Shown: positions 22,501 through 36,600, counted from the stretch's first letter. The stretch is DNA of 64,000 bases from Spirometra erinaceieuropaei (GCA_902702965.1 CACRXP010000012.1:370044-434043); one strand, 5' to 3'. Numbers and translations: made by a program. The notes: generated by a model not told the origin, from the sequence alone.

Positions 22501-25500
22501 GGTCAGTGATGCCCACAGAATCGTCGTTTTGGTGAATTATTTTTACGACCTCAAAATGGGCTTATCTTTTTGTTAGTTAATTTATATGCTTAGCTGTGCA
22601 CTTCTTCGCCTGGACCCAGCGTTAGGTCTGGCTTCTATTACCATCAGGAACTACTGGAACCAGCTATTAGTGTTTCCACTACAGCTAGCAGTGGAGACCA
22701 GTCAACTACCAGGAACAGGCATTCGCCGCTCCATCTTATATACAGTTCGTGACCTATCTGATGAAAGGTCACGAACTGTGAAATTAAATCGCTGTAGCGC
22801 ACGATACGCTCACCCCCGCATCCACGAAAGTTATACTGTGTTAGATATACGACCGAGCTTCAAAACAAGGCATAGTTTGGGTTATAAAGTTGGTGTCGAC
22901 ATAGTGTGCCCTCGTGGAAAGTTCTTCCTACATATGACCACCTAGGCCGACTTCGGAGGCTTGTCTAAAAATAAGACCTTATCACAAAAGTAAATGCCTT
23001 TCCAGAAGGAAAGTCTGTTATCAATATATTTTTGAGCAAACAAAAAATGTTCTCTTATAAGTTTTCTATTTAAAAATGGCTCTGATGGAGACCGAACTCT
23101 TTCATTCTTTTTCTAATTATGCGCATATAAAACATTGACAGCTGTTCTCTGTAAATAGTTCTAGGGGCATATAATGATACTTTTTCAGTGTCCGACGAAT
23201 GAAATCGTCGTCGTGCTTGCTTGTGGACCGTTTTGGCCCACCTTGCTTAGTTCTAGGCAGTTTTTATTATCAATAATTCTCCAGAGATCGACTTGGCTAA
23301 TGTTGAAAATACTAGCTAACGACTCACGCGGCAGCCCTTCGGCTGTCAATTTTCGTATCCGCTCAAAGTCAACTTCCGATAGGAGCTGTTTTGACATCTT
23401 CGCTGCACGGCGTGGCGGAGAAAAGTGGTAGCATGTAGGGCGCAATCTATATGTACGTGTTTACGGCTTCTGGTTCCCGATGCAGTAAAACAACCACAGT
23501 CCAACAAGCGTATTACTGCGTTTAACGATATAAAACGCTAGAGTTTTGCTAAATAGAATTTAGGAAGAGCAAATTACTTCTTGATTCATGAGAATAATGT
23601 GTTTTTACATACTTGACTCAACCTGATTTTCATGAACTAAAAATCACAATTTCCTTTTCCAGAGTGGTCTCTTTTGATATTTTTCTTTGTTATATGAAAG
23701 CTTCTTTATAAGGCAACGCGTGCAAATAAGAGGTTTTGATAGGAGATACTTAGTAGAAAAGGAAATTAATTAGATATCCGGAGACGGCAAAATTTGCCTA
23801 ATTTTGGTCCGTTTCCCCTGAATAAAACTGACATAACATGAGTTCCTCTTTAGAAAAGGGCTTTTTGGAATCCCAATCAATTCTAAAAACAAAAATAACC
23901 ACACCAAATATGTACCGTCTTCTCAACTCAAATACCGGTTACGACATTTCATGAGTTAGGTAATCTACTGTATAGAAAGGAGGAAGGAAGTAGGTACTTT
24001 CGATTTGTCTTGGTCTAGAGCTCATGCTGACTATGTCAGATCCGTTTTCATTGCATAGTGACATGACATTCGCATAACCCGAACGCGTTTATTGGACGAT
24101 CCCGATCTGCGTATGTCATCCCGATTGATTATGTCTGTCTGGCCATAAATGGCCATTCCAGTATTCCAAGCCTTTGTTGGTAACGGTTCGCAATGGCATT
24201 GATCGTCGGCCTGTCTCAGCCCGGGTGAGCTCTTTCTACTGAGTTTCTGTCCTGTAGCTTGTCCTTAGATCCGACAGTTCGACCGTCGATTTCGACGATG
24301 TCCACCGTGTGCCCCACAGACTGCATTGTGAAGCAGGGACGGTGACTTGCGCAGGGGGTTTATAGTGCCAGCAGACTTTCGCTGCTTCTAACACACTCTC
24401 TCCTCCCCCGCCTGAGCCCGGTGTCAAGACAGAGTCAAGAAGACCGGAGACGAGGGAGGCCGCAGGTGGATGGCTTGGACGGATCCTTGCCATAGAGCTC
24501 CACTCCGCACCCTCTGGTCCACACAACAAATGGCCAGGATTTTGACCACAAAACAATGGGGTGGTGGCAGTGGTCCAGTTGTGCGACGAATGCCGACAAC
24601 AGGGTCCGACAGCGCACCCCGCAAATGTTGGCATTTGTCATTACGCAAAGATAACGCCTGCCAGAGTCCGATGTGCTCCCCCCCTGTTGGTCAAGCGCAT
24701 CTAACACGTGGCCCGTTTTGAGGGCACAGACCTTAGATCCACACAAATTATCGCTATCGTAGGGAGTGGCGGAAATCAGAGACAATTGCCCACCAGTCGA
24801 TAGAACTTCTGCCTTCGTTCACACCGAAGGATGACGAGACTAGGACGGCTGACCTACACCCTGCCGAAACGAGGATTCGTTCTCTAAGGACCAATAACGA
24901 TAATGTCGCGCGGCTTATCAGCTGTCCGACCCCAAACATGAGCACACAACCGTCCCTACCTGCTGCGTATTGAATGATTTCCGTCTTTCATAGAGCAGTT
25001 CTTTACAGTGCCAGTAATGATGGAGGCAAGGGTACAGCTGATCCGACTTTGAACTGCGGATGCTGGAGATAGGCAGGCGCTCTACCTGCGAGACGTGCTA
25101 ACTCTCAGGATCACAGTGTTAATGGGATCTGATACGCCAGCGACCAAGGACAGTAGATTGGCTTTCCTGGCCGACTAGGTGCTGGCAAATCCGAGGATTG
25201 AACGCCGGGTCTAGTGGATCATTGCGCATTTAAGTCAAGCACTCTGCCTATTAGAGTTAACGGGGTCACCTTCTGTCTGCTGAGATTTGAAATATTCAAA
25301 GGCAGGTTTGAGTGAAATTCGCCGATCCATCTTAAGTACCAGAAAGAAGTACGCATTTTCACCTGCCATGAGATACAGTAGGTGGGCTAACTCATGAAAT
25401 GTCGGCCGAAATTCCGAAGTACGTTCTCGTTTTGAAAAGATTAATTAAGTGGGGTTGTAAAACCAATCATCATGCAGCATAATTCTATAATGCTCCAATT

Positions 25501-27621
25501 ACCTCAGGGTGTCTTCTTCCGAACGAACTTATTTCCGACTGCATGATGGATCTATACTCTGCAAAAATGAATACTTAAATAGCATGTAATTTTCTCATTG
25601 ATCTTCGATGCCCTTAAAAGTTCAACTACATTTCATGAAAAAATGCATAAAAATATTTATTCTTTAATTTATTCGGTAGAAAATCACGTCTTCTTTCAAT
25701 GTCGTGCTCGAAGTGGAAGTATAATTCGATTTCAGAAAAGTTTCTAATTGTAAGATTCTTTAATACCGTGAAATGGCCATTCATAAGACATCATTTATCT
25801 GCATTTACCAATGTGGCTTGTAAAGTTAACAATATTGCTCAAATCCGCTGCTTAATTTTATGAATCTCATATAGTCTCGTCTTAATACCGTAGAGAAATG
25901 CGTGGCTTTCCATACACGGAAAATATACAGCATGTAGTTTTGAAACTCTGTATGCAAGTATAGCAGCAAGTCGGGTTCGGAATTATTCGGGAATAGGAAA
26001 TTTTTTTACAACCGGAATATACTCTTCCTTCGAGTATAAAATTGAAAGAAGACGTGCTTTTATACCGAATAAGTAAAAGAATGAATATTTTTATGCATGC
26101 TTTCCATGAAATATAATTGAATTTTTAAGGGCATCGAAAATCAATTCGAAAATTTCATACTACTTATGTAGTCATTTTTTGCAGAGTTTATTTCTTGCGT
26201 GCAGTCGGACATAAGTTCATTCGAAAGCCGGCCCCCTGAGGTAACTGGATCATTATAGAATTATGCTGCGTGAGGACAAATTTTACAACCATACTTAATT
26301 AATCTTTTCGAAACGGAAACGCATTTCGAAATTTCGGTTGACATTTCATGAGTTAGTCTACCTACTGTAGGCATGGTCAGATCAGTCCTCTTCACAGCCT
26401 AAATGGTCTTGTAACAAACATATAACCGTAACGCGTTTATTGAATGATCCCGACTTACAGGTGCCCTCCGGGCCCATTGTTGGTTTCGCTGCCTGACGGC
26501 GGTTATTGCGCCGGAAACTGCTAGCCCAGTTTTCAGGACCTCATGATTGCTAGTTGTCACGTGACGGCAGGGAGTTGGCCCTTTGGAGGCAGCTTTTATT
26601 GGTACCAGACCTCCCAGAAGTGGCCGAGGTTTTGTCTTTCCTCGGATCACAGTTGTTGGACACAAGGATACGGATCCTCTGTATGCTAGTTTCTTGTGGG
26701 GTACCTATGCCCGTGTCCTAACCCTAACCATTTCGTAACCCCCTGGAGTTTATCGCCAGGCCACCTGTAATAGGGGAGATTCGTATTCCCTTGACCAACC
26801 AATCAGAGGCGTAGCTGAGAACGACGAGTCAAGGATGACTGGCCTGCCTTACCTTACAAGAACAAACAACCGCACCCATCCTATCTGTGCAGTACATGAC
26901 TACTCTTTTTTGTTTAGCAGTTTTCTTCACTGTGTCACTTATGGTGAAAATAAGATACTCAGCAATGATCCGCTGTCCTTTGGCCGATCGCATGTGTGTT
27001 TAAGGCGTATTATGTGTTTGGGCGGACAAATCCGATTCAGCCAACTTATTTGGCGTTTCTGCTAGAGATAAGTCTGCTCGCACAGTCCCCCCCCCCCCAC
27101 CCAGTCGGTTTAACTGTTCTCCTTCCTACTTTTATTCATTTCAGCGGCTGTCCAGATACGAGCGCATCGTTGTTTTTCGCCTGGGCAGACGACGGAAACT
27201 CAAAGGACCAGGTAGGAGTTGAAGCATGTACTTTAAGCCTCTCAATGATTGCTCGTTTGAGTGTCGTCTAAAGTACTCTGGACTCCTTCGAAGCGGAAGA
27301 GTTTGACCGGTTCCGATATGCACGAACCGGAAGTATTCGCGATGCAGAGAATGCCTTCGTCAAACTCCTAACTTGGGCTCAGACGCGTACATTGCCGATT
27401 TCCTGCAGTTGCTGTTTGGCGCAGTGGCGAGGAATTTGGTTGATGGGTTCGCGCCGAAAACTGGTTTTATACCAGGAACCGCTGATGGGCTGGCCCCATT
27501 AACCACGCGCCACGCAGCCGTAGTAGATGTTTGAAACACGTGTTTGGATGTCTAGGTAGCACATGTGTCGGGAGCATGGGGACAAACGCGTGACCGCCGC
27601 CGCCTCCACCACCGTTACTAT

Positions 27622-27674
<53 letters not shown>

Positions 27675-27807
27675 ATGCTGCGGTTTCCACCGCCGTGGCA
27701 GCCTCCATCAGTAGTACTACTGTCATTATTATTACTCCTTCTACTGCAGTCATTGCTGCCACCAGCACTACTACTAACCTTACTGGTATCACTATTGCCC
27801 TTACTAT

Positions 27808-27844
<37 letters not shown>

Positions 27845-27860
27845 GCTAATACTACTACTA

Positions 27861-27894
<34 letters not shown>

Positions 27895-28042
27895 CGCTAT
27901 TACAACAGCCATTAATGCCACTGCCACTACTACTAATGCTATTGCTACCACTATTGTCCTTGCTAATAATGTCGTCGATATGACTTCGACTGTTTTAGCT
28001 GTTACTGCTGTCGATACAACTGCCTCTACCTATACTATGGCA

Positions 28043-28076
<34 letters not shown>

Positions 28077-31000
28077 ATGCTTATCTCTTCGGAAGTACAG
28101 CAACGTCAACCCGACGTTCCCGGGTTATTTTTGGTAGAACTGAGGTTTGTGGTGTTGAGCTATGAATGTTGTGGTAAATTCATAGAAACACCCTCTTATC
28201 TAATCTGACCCTCTTCAACTAATAACTTTGGGCTACCTGTTTTCCGCCCGTTCGCAAGTCCCTAATTCATATCTTTCAAAATGGGCGGTCTTTTCCGACA
28301 CCTACAGTGCGTGACCGATCTCATGAAATGTTGGCCAACATTCTGGAATGCATTTCCGATTAGAAAGGATTACATAGGCGGTGTTATAATATTGATTAGT
28401 TTGCATTACAGTCCTATAGCATTTCGGACTCAACAGGATGTCGGCTTTTAAATGCACTCCCTTTTGACCTCCTGCAAATACCCCACTCGGTAAACAATGA
28501 CAACTTAAGTAGTATGCATTTTTTCTGATGATTTTCGATGGTCTTATAAATTAAAATTTCTTTTACAGAAACCATGCAGTAAACTGTGCTTTCTTTTGCT
28601 CATTTGGTAGGAAACCACATTGTCTTTATATTTCATGCCCGAAGAAAATGTGTATTTAGGTTTTAAAAAAGTTTCCCGATTCCCGAATAATTTTCAGCCT
28701 GATCTGCCATTGCATCAGCGTTTGGCAATTTCAGTCTACAAGATGCCTGCTCTCCGCGTAAGGAAAATCATATATTCCTCTATGCCTCTAAGAAGATACC
28801 ACACAGAGTTCATGAAATTTTGAAGTGGGTCCGGACCGTGTCGTACATTTCATGAGGATCATTTGCAAACGGACATGTGCGGTCTTGCATACATAGACAT
28901 CGCACGGTCTTAACAATCTCACAAATGGAAACTTTTTCGAACCTAAATATACACTTTCTTCGGGCATAAAATATGACGATAGTGTGATTTCCTTCCAAAT
29001 GAGCAAAAGAAAGCACAGTTTACTGCATGGTTTCTGTAAAAGAAATTTTAATTTATAAGACCATCGAAAATCATCAGGGAAAATGCATACTACTTAAGTA
29101 GTCATTGTTTACCGAGTGTGGTATTTGCAGGAGGTCAAAGGAAGTGCATTTATAAGCCGACATCCTGTTGAGTCCGAAATGCTATAGGACTGTGATGCAA
29201 ACTACTCAATATTATAACACCGCCTATGTAATCCTTCCTAATCGGAAACGCATTCCAGAATTTAGGCCAACATTCCATGAGATAGGTCACGCACTGTAGT
29301 TGGAGAACTAAATCAAACGTACGGCAGAAATGCGATTTTTCCCAATACCACCAGCGGATTCTGTTAGTTGCCGCGACTGTTTGCCCTACTAAAAAAGAAC
29401 TAGTATTAACATCCTTTCCGAATTCCAGGAGTCCCTGCGGTCTATCTTATCAGGGGCCTACGTATTCGATCCCTGCCGAATGCGTTTTTGGGACTCCTAT
29501 TTCAGTTTAGAGCAACGATGTTCGTAGGCTTTTAACTATGGTGGAGGTGAATTCACCGACCAGGGTATGGAACATGCTCGTCCGTTTCGCCTTAGGACTC
29601 AACGTAGAACTCTCGCATACAGTCACACTGTGACCAGTAATATGTGTAGGCAGGAGTACCGAACAAGACAGTGTCGGGCCCCGGACTCTCCTCTTATAAC
29701 CCGGTGACGATTTTTTAGGTCTGCCTTCCAGCAGCACTCCCTGTCTAGAAAGCTGGCCAAATGTGAATTGTCCTTCTAGTTAATACAACCCTGTTGGCGA
29801 GCAATAATCAAATAACGCCTGGTGGGCCTTGCGCTGCCTTAGCAACTATCTTCTCATTTTGTCGCCCCTTCTGACATCTCCTTTGGGTTCCCTCGACTAG
29901 CCCATACAACCATGTGCGGAGATCACAGCCCGAGATGTGGTAGTTCGACCGTCAACTGCGTGCCCCACGGAGTAGACGCAACGTCGGTAACTAAAGCGTG
30001 AATTAATCTAATAATAAAACTCAACGACAGTTCGACCGTCGATTCCGACTATGTCCACCGTGTGCTACACGGCAAAGTGCAGCAGGCTGTAGATCGGGTA
30101 GTCCCCTCAGGGACCCCGTATTCCCTCCCTGGTGATGAGTTACTATTGGCTAGTCAAAATCAACAGCCTCGAGGCAATATTAAGGATTTGTGAGTACGTT
30201 GACGCCAAAAGGTGGTAGGANNNNNNNNNNNNNNNNNNNNNNNNNNNNNNNNNNNNNNNNNNNNNNNNNNNNNNNNNNNNNNNNNNNNNNNNNNNNNNNN
30301 NNNNNNNNNNNNNNNNNNNNNNNNNNNNNNNNNNNNNNNNNNNNNNNNNNNNNNNNNNNNNNNNNNNNNNNNNNNNNNNNNNNNNNNNNNNNNNNNNNNN
30401 NNNNNNNNNNNNNNNNGTCAGACAGCGCCCTGCTCCACTCACATGTCCTTCCCAAAATCGCGCCGAAACGACTCCCCCCCTAGCCTCGAATTTCGGAGTA
30501 TCAGCCCCTGCGCGCGAGCACCTGTCTGTCCGCACGTTCAGGACAGCGCAACCCCTCGAGTTCTCTGACCTGTCCGCCAGGCATCATCATCATCATCAGC
30601 ACCGCCGCCCGCAAGGACGAGGCAAGGCGAGCGCGGTGTCTGCGGTGGCGTCTGCTGCGTGTCTGTCCGCGCATAGCGCAACTGGAAATCTTCCCCTATC
30701 CCTCTTCCTCCCCCTCCTCCCGAGGGACGAATCGCAGTTCCCACCTCGTAATTAGCGGCACGCATAGCAGAGTATGGGGGGACAGGGGTATTGATTCTTC
30801 CAACTGGTTGTGATAACATCAGCCGGGTTTGTGGATAACTTCTTGCGGCAGAGGAATTGTTTGTGGCAAAAACCAGATGGGTGAGTGCAGTCCTCTTCGA
30901 GCGGGGTTGCTTACGTCCAGATTACCAGCCAGTTCATCTAAAGGTGCTACCTAGGCGGCGGTTGCCTTGCCAAAAAAGCAAATGTTGTTTTGACCGGCGC

Positions 31001-33617
31001 CAGCACAGGAGACAGGAGACTCAGTGGACTAGAGCACGACCTCAAAGCCGACGGGTTCGAATCTGCGGTGCAAATTACGGTGGAGTGATGTAATGCCGAG
31101 GGAATAAACGGAGATTCGGAGGACGGCTACTTATCTGACCTTTAAGGGGAAGACTCATTTTCAGCCTTCAAGTTTGTACAGGCTGGTTTTGTGTCAGCGG
31201 CAAGGGGGTGAAAGGGGGTGGAGAATAAAGATGGGGCAGGGTAAGGCGACGAAGACGGCGACGCTGGCGAAACGAATAGCGATTGGGTGGAGAGAGAAGA
31301 GGAGAGGAAGAGGGTGATAAAGGAGAAGCTGGAGAAGAAAAAGAGGATGGCGTGAGGCAAATTGAGAAGGAGGGAAAAGTGGATGAATAAGCCGAAGATG
31401 GGAAAAATGACGACAGCATATGGAGGACGAGGTGAGGGAGGAAAAGTGAAGGGGAGGTGGAGGACGATGGGACAGAAAGGAGGAGGAGGAGGAAGATGGA
31501 GAAGAAAAGGACAAATTGAGGGTGAGGACAGTGATGGGAGGAGTAAGGAGCAAGATCAAGAATGAGTAGGAGAAGACCGTTACTACAAATCGGAGAATTT
31601 GACGGGAGCGAGACGGATTGAGACGGTGAACAGAGCAAAGGGAAAAGGGCAATGAGGAAGGAGAAATCAAAAGCAAGATAGCTAAATAAGGCGGAAATAC
31701 ACAGCGAATCAACAGTGAGAGCGAGCAGGGAGTGGAGAAAATGGAGTCGGGATCGCGGATACATAAGAAACATATGACAAGGAAGTGGGGAATGAAAGAG
31801 GTGACAAAAGGGGAACTCGGGGAGGAGGAGGAGGAGGAGGAGGAGGAGGAGGAGGAGGGGAGAGACTGAATTAAAAGACGAGTGTGGAGGGAGAATGAAT
31901 ACTGAAGCGGAGGACGAGATAGTGGTGGACGCCCTGGCGGTGTCGCGGCGGCGATGGACGATAACAAAAAGAAAGAAGAGCAATATGAATGAGAATGCGG
32001 ATGTGGAGGAGGGAATTGCGCACAACAGGGTAGGGTGCGGATCGAAGCTCCTACAACAGCAAAATCTTACTTTAAGGCGTTGCTTAATCAACGGAAAAGT
32101 GTAGATACCAGGTCGCATTACAAAACACAACAGAGTGGTAGGTATCACAGGCGGGAATGTCTCGATACCGCGCTCGTTTTCTCTTACGCAGGTTGACACG
32201 GTAGAATGCAGAGTATTTGGACTACCTAATTTGACACGTAACAGGACGTTCCGAGATGTGGCCAAGTCCGCAACCTATCACACAGCAGTTCAAGGTCAGA
32301 CAACCCATCTACGCGTACCGCACACGAGCTGATGCCTACCGCATGTCCTGGGCTCAGATAATGGCGACTCGGATCTAGCGTAGGCTCAGCTCAGTTTATT
32401 GAGGGAAATAGGCGTAAGCCTTTCGGTACCCTATTTGCAACGTAAAAATGTGTGTTATACAGAAAAATGTTCTGGGCTGAAGTAGTTTAAACGACCCCAT
32501 AATGGTAGGGCATAATGAGAACGAGTTACAGGGGGTGAGCTCGACTTCTCATCGCTCTTGGTCATTTCGGAACATAAATATGTCAAGATTCTTTGTAAAA
32601 CTTTGTATTGATGGGGACATCACAACTTCTGCGGAAAGGACATTCCATAGTTTGACCACTCGAATGCCATAAAGCCACATTAACAAGAAGCCATTGCAAC
32701 TTAACAATCAGTCCTGATAACACTCGAATTACCACGTCAGTTGACGACCTCCCGAGCCACGACCCTGATCGCATCTTAGCACATTCAAACACATCAGATT
32801 TATTTGGGGTGAGGAGTGCGCCGCTGAGCCGTGTTCGAGTCTGTCCACCAGCTGTACTTTCCATACACGCCTTGACCCAAGTTACGTCAGACGGTGTGCA
32901 TCTCACATACGTGGGATGTGTATGTTCCGATATGCGACCTTTCTCTCGCCGTTCAGTGTTAGCAAGGAGGGTCGCATTCTTGCTGCAGGAGTGACACATA
33001 ATATGTTGGCGAGAGACGTCATGCATGCGCGTGTTGGGGGTGTTTATATGCGACGGTGTCTGAACTGTGTTGGCTTACTGAAGATTTTTACGGAGGCGCA
33101 TATGGACGAGTAAGCCTGTGGTATGACCGCATGTCCCGGGGATACACACATTCACACCGATTGAAGCTTTCAGGTTTTCAATAGTGTAGGCCGCTCTTAT
33201 CGTTGCGACCCGTGTAGCAAACGAGGTAGGAGAAACTCCAGTTTTATAAGATAGCACTAACTTCCTGAGGCAGAGGTGCCGGTATGAGAAGAACGTGGAG
33301 ATAAAACTTACGATGGACACCCGAGATAAGGAGGTGCTTTATGTCTGCGTGGATGTACAACCTTCGTTGCTTACTTTCTAAAAGTATTATAGAAATCGGC
33401 CCTTTTGGACCGACATTTCGAAAAAGTACACTTTTGCGTGCTTTTTTCCTCCCGCAGGCTTCGTTGTCCTTCTTCCATTCGTTGACCAATACCATCTCAT
33501 CGATTTGGACGACCAGCACGTTGATGTGAAGCCAGTATCGGTAAGTGCTGTACAGCATAAAACCCACGCTTTGAAGTCAACTTCAAGGCGACCAAGCCTT
33601 CAGAGTTTCACCTCTGC

Positions 33618-33652
<35 letters not shown>

Positions 33653-36600
33653 CCGATAGTTCGACCATCGATTTCGATTATGTCCACCGTGTGCCCCACA
33701 GCAGCAGCGGTGGGAGCAGGGACAGTGACTTGCGCAGGAGTTTATAGTGCCAGTAGACTTGCGCTGCATCTACCTACACTCTCTCTTCCTCCCCCGCCTG
33801 GGCCCGGTGTCAAGACAGAGTCAAGAAGACCGGAGGCGAGGGAGGCCGCAGGTGGATGGCTCGGACGGATCCTCACCTTAGCGCTCCAATTCGCATCCCC
33901 TGGTCCACACACAAATGACCAGGATTTTTACCGTCACAACAATGGAGGGCGTGGCAGTGATCCCAGTTATGCGACGGCTGTCGACAACAAGGACTGCCAG
34001 CTCACCCCCGACATGTTGGCATTTGTTATTGCGCACAGATAGCGCCTGTCAGAATCCGATGTGGCCCCCGTGCTGGTCCAGCGCATCTAGCACGTGGCCC
34101 GTTTGGAGGGCACACCACCACCACCACCACCACCACCGCCGCCGCCCCCGCCGCCGCCGCCACCACCACCACCACCACCACCATCATCATCATCACCCTC
34201 CTGCTTGGTGCGACCAAGTCCACCCTTTTATTTCGACCTAAACAACGCACGTCATATCCTGGAGTCTAGGTTAGGATGTTTGGCTTTAAGCATACAACAG
34301 TCCCCATCCCGTCCCTGGTATTCACGTGCCATGCTGGTAGTCACGTGACAATCGTTTTCGCCCGGATGCAGCATGAACGCATTCAACTACGAGGATAGCC
34401 GACCGCAGGTGTCCACAAACTAGGTAACCATCCCAGTAAGTTGACGCCAATTACTTCTCACATGAGACACGCACTTAGACCTTCGTGTCCGCCTCACGCT
34501 TGCCCCGTGATGTCTCCACGACCAGAGCTGGTCGCGCGTGTAGAGCTGCGACCAGCATCAGGCCTCTGCATGGAATAAAGCCCTCTTCTGGTGTCTGTCC
34601 TGTCCGCCTCTGGAATTGGAGTGACTAGGGTATGCCCAATGCCCAAACAACTCTGGCCATGGGCGAAGGACTGGGACTCAGCTCTTGAGTGTTCTTAATG
34701 CGGTTTCAGTATTGGTAAAAGGTATACAGTAGTCTTGAGTAGTATAAGTGTACTCAGAGCAATATTACCGACAAATACCAAGGAGACTAGAATGACCACT
34801 GCTGACTGATTACCCGCCGTCATCCAGTCATACCCAACCCCGAGGTGCGGAACGCCCGGGGCTCGAACCCGCGACCTGTTGGTTAGAAGTTCAATGCCCC
34901 TATCCACTGAACCACGGGGTCGTTGTCCTGTCGGTTGCGATCGGGAATATACAATTTTAGATGGGATGCTCACCGATCGTGTTACGGGACTCACTCGTCC
35001 CGTTGTGTCCTGGGGTTCCCTCTCGAGCCCAACCAACAACTGCACAGCGTCGCCTAATGTAGACAGAGTAACATTACCGAAAAAGACAAAGGAGACTGTA
35101 ATGACCATTTCTCGCTTATTAACCATCGTCAGCCAGTCATGCCCAACCCCAATGAGTGGTTAGGGACGTTGGACTTCTAACCAACAGGTTGCGGGATCGA
35201 GCCCCGGGTGTTCCGCACCTCCGGGGTTGGGTATGACTGGATGACGGCGAGTAGTAAGCCAGAAATGGCCATTCCAGTCTCCCTTGTCTTTGTCAGTAAT
35301 GTTGTTCTGCATATATTACGCGCCGTTGTGCGGCTGCTGGTTGGGCTGGAGAGAGAGCCACAAGACACAACGAGACGTGTGAGTTCCGTAACACGATCGG
35401 TGAGAGCCCCTTCTACCGTAAGTGTACTCCCAAATAGCATAGTTTTATGATCAGGAAGCACAGTGAGAATCCCAGGGAAGGAGGGGGAAAGAACTCTCTG
35501 ATGTGAAATGTCAAATTCATGCCATTTACCGCTTCTTGTCTCCAAAGGAGACCCGCCAGACGGAGTTTTCTGTCCTGCAGAACCCGCCCCTTCTAAGTGC
35601 ACCGCTTCCCGGACTCTCTATGTTGAGCACTTCGACCGTTCCTCCGCGGAGTCGATCTTCTCTACACAGAGGAAAGATACGGTCTCTTTGGCAGATGGGT
35701 CTCTTAGCGCGCGGCAAGTCCTTCGAAAAGACGCTGTTCTACTTTGAGGCTTAAATAAGCACAATATCACAGGACATTACAGAGCTGAGCCTCATTAAAC
35801 GTGCTGATTCCACTCTTGATTGGTTATTCTGAGTCCAGCGTACCTCGCTAGTCCTAGAAGAGTCCACTTTTTACAGACTAAAACGTCCCCTCCTCCCCCT
35901 TCGCCTTCTCTCAGGGCGGCACAGTAGACGAGGCGATTGTGGAGGTGGGTTGCCGCGTGTTCTTCCGCATCACCGATCCCGAGGCTGCAATCTCCAGGAT
36001 GGTCAAGAGACCGGACGAGGTGCTCATCCGCAAGGCGCAGTCCAGCCTCCTCTCGGCCCTCTCGCGCGTAAAATGGGCCGATCTCACGTCTGGCCACGTG
36101 ACCGCGGATGTAGCCTGCGCTGTCCGGGTAAGTCATCGACGAGCATGACGCCAGACTCGTGCCTGATTGGTTAATTGTCAGACCATCTAAACCAATAGGC
36201 GATTTGTGCAGAGTATAAGTAATCCAATAAAATTAAAGAGCGTCCTGGCCAGGCTTCGACCTTGACACATTCAGGCAATAGCAAGGAGGATAAGCTCTTT
36301 TTGTGTCCTGCAGGGGTCGGTAAGATGAAATGTACAGTCTGACCGAAAATTTAACTAGTTACGGTAATTACATGGGTTAAAGAAGAGGGGGATCAACCTT
36401 TTGTAACATCTAATATCAGCTTGAGCTGGTAACATGAGGTCACAGAGGCCGTTAAACAAGTGCTACTTCTTTGTGATAACCGTAATGTTTAAGATGCCAG
36501 CCTTCAAGGAGGTGGAAGACAACCTGCTAGGAGCACCACTCGTTCTCCCTCCCACACAACCTGCGTGGCCTAAGAATGGTTGACCAGAGGTTTTCGCGAA

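Larger units (their letters stand above)
22743..23970 (-). mobile_element. Tc1/mariner-like DNA transposon relic (1.23 kb)
   Basis: TA-flanked (22741-22742 and 23971-23972). The left end is CAGTTCGTGACCTATCTGATG. The right end, reverse-complemented, is CAGTAGATTACCTAACTCATG. The two agree at about three quarters of positions. On the - strand a frame from 23396 encodes an N-terminal helix-turn-helix (LTAEGLPRESLASIFNISQ). A shift follows, then SKHDDDFIRRTLKKY, typical of the second paired-type helix region of Tc1 transposases. After a stop comes KLIREHFLFAQKYIDNRLSF with WKGIYFCDKVLFLD, matching the A-x-x-W-x-x-V-x-x-SDE region. Length and layout fit a Tc1/mariner element. Frameshifts and stops make it inactive. 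It lies in intron 2. Confidence 0.8.

Noticed and set aside
27563..28165. 200-codon Thr-rich frame (+) and 150-codon Val-rich frame (-)
   Set aside because: Translations of the ACT microsatellite.
30143..30568. Reading frames across the N run
   Set aside because: They consist mostly of unknown residues in the assembly gap.
31168..32265. 365- and 257-codon Ser/Pro/Leu-rich - strand frames
   Set aside because: Translations of the polypyrimidine strand; no domain, no codon-periodic constraint visible.
34094..34348. Poly-Pro and poly-His frames
   Set aside because: Trinucleotide microsatellite read in different frames.
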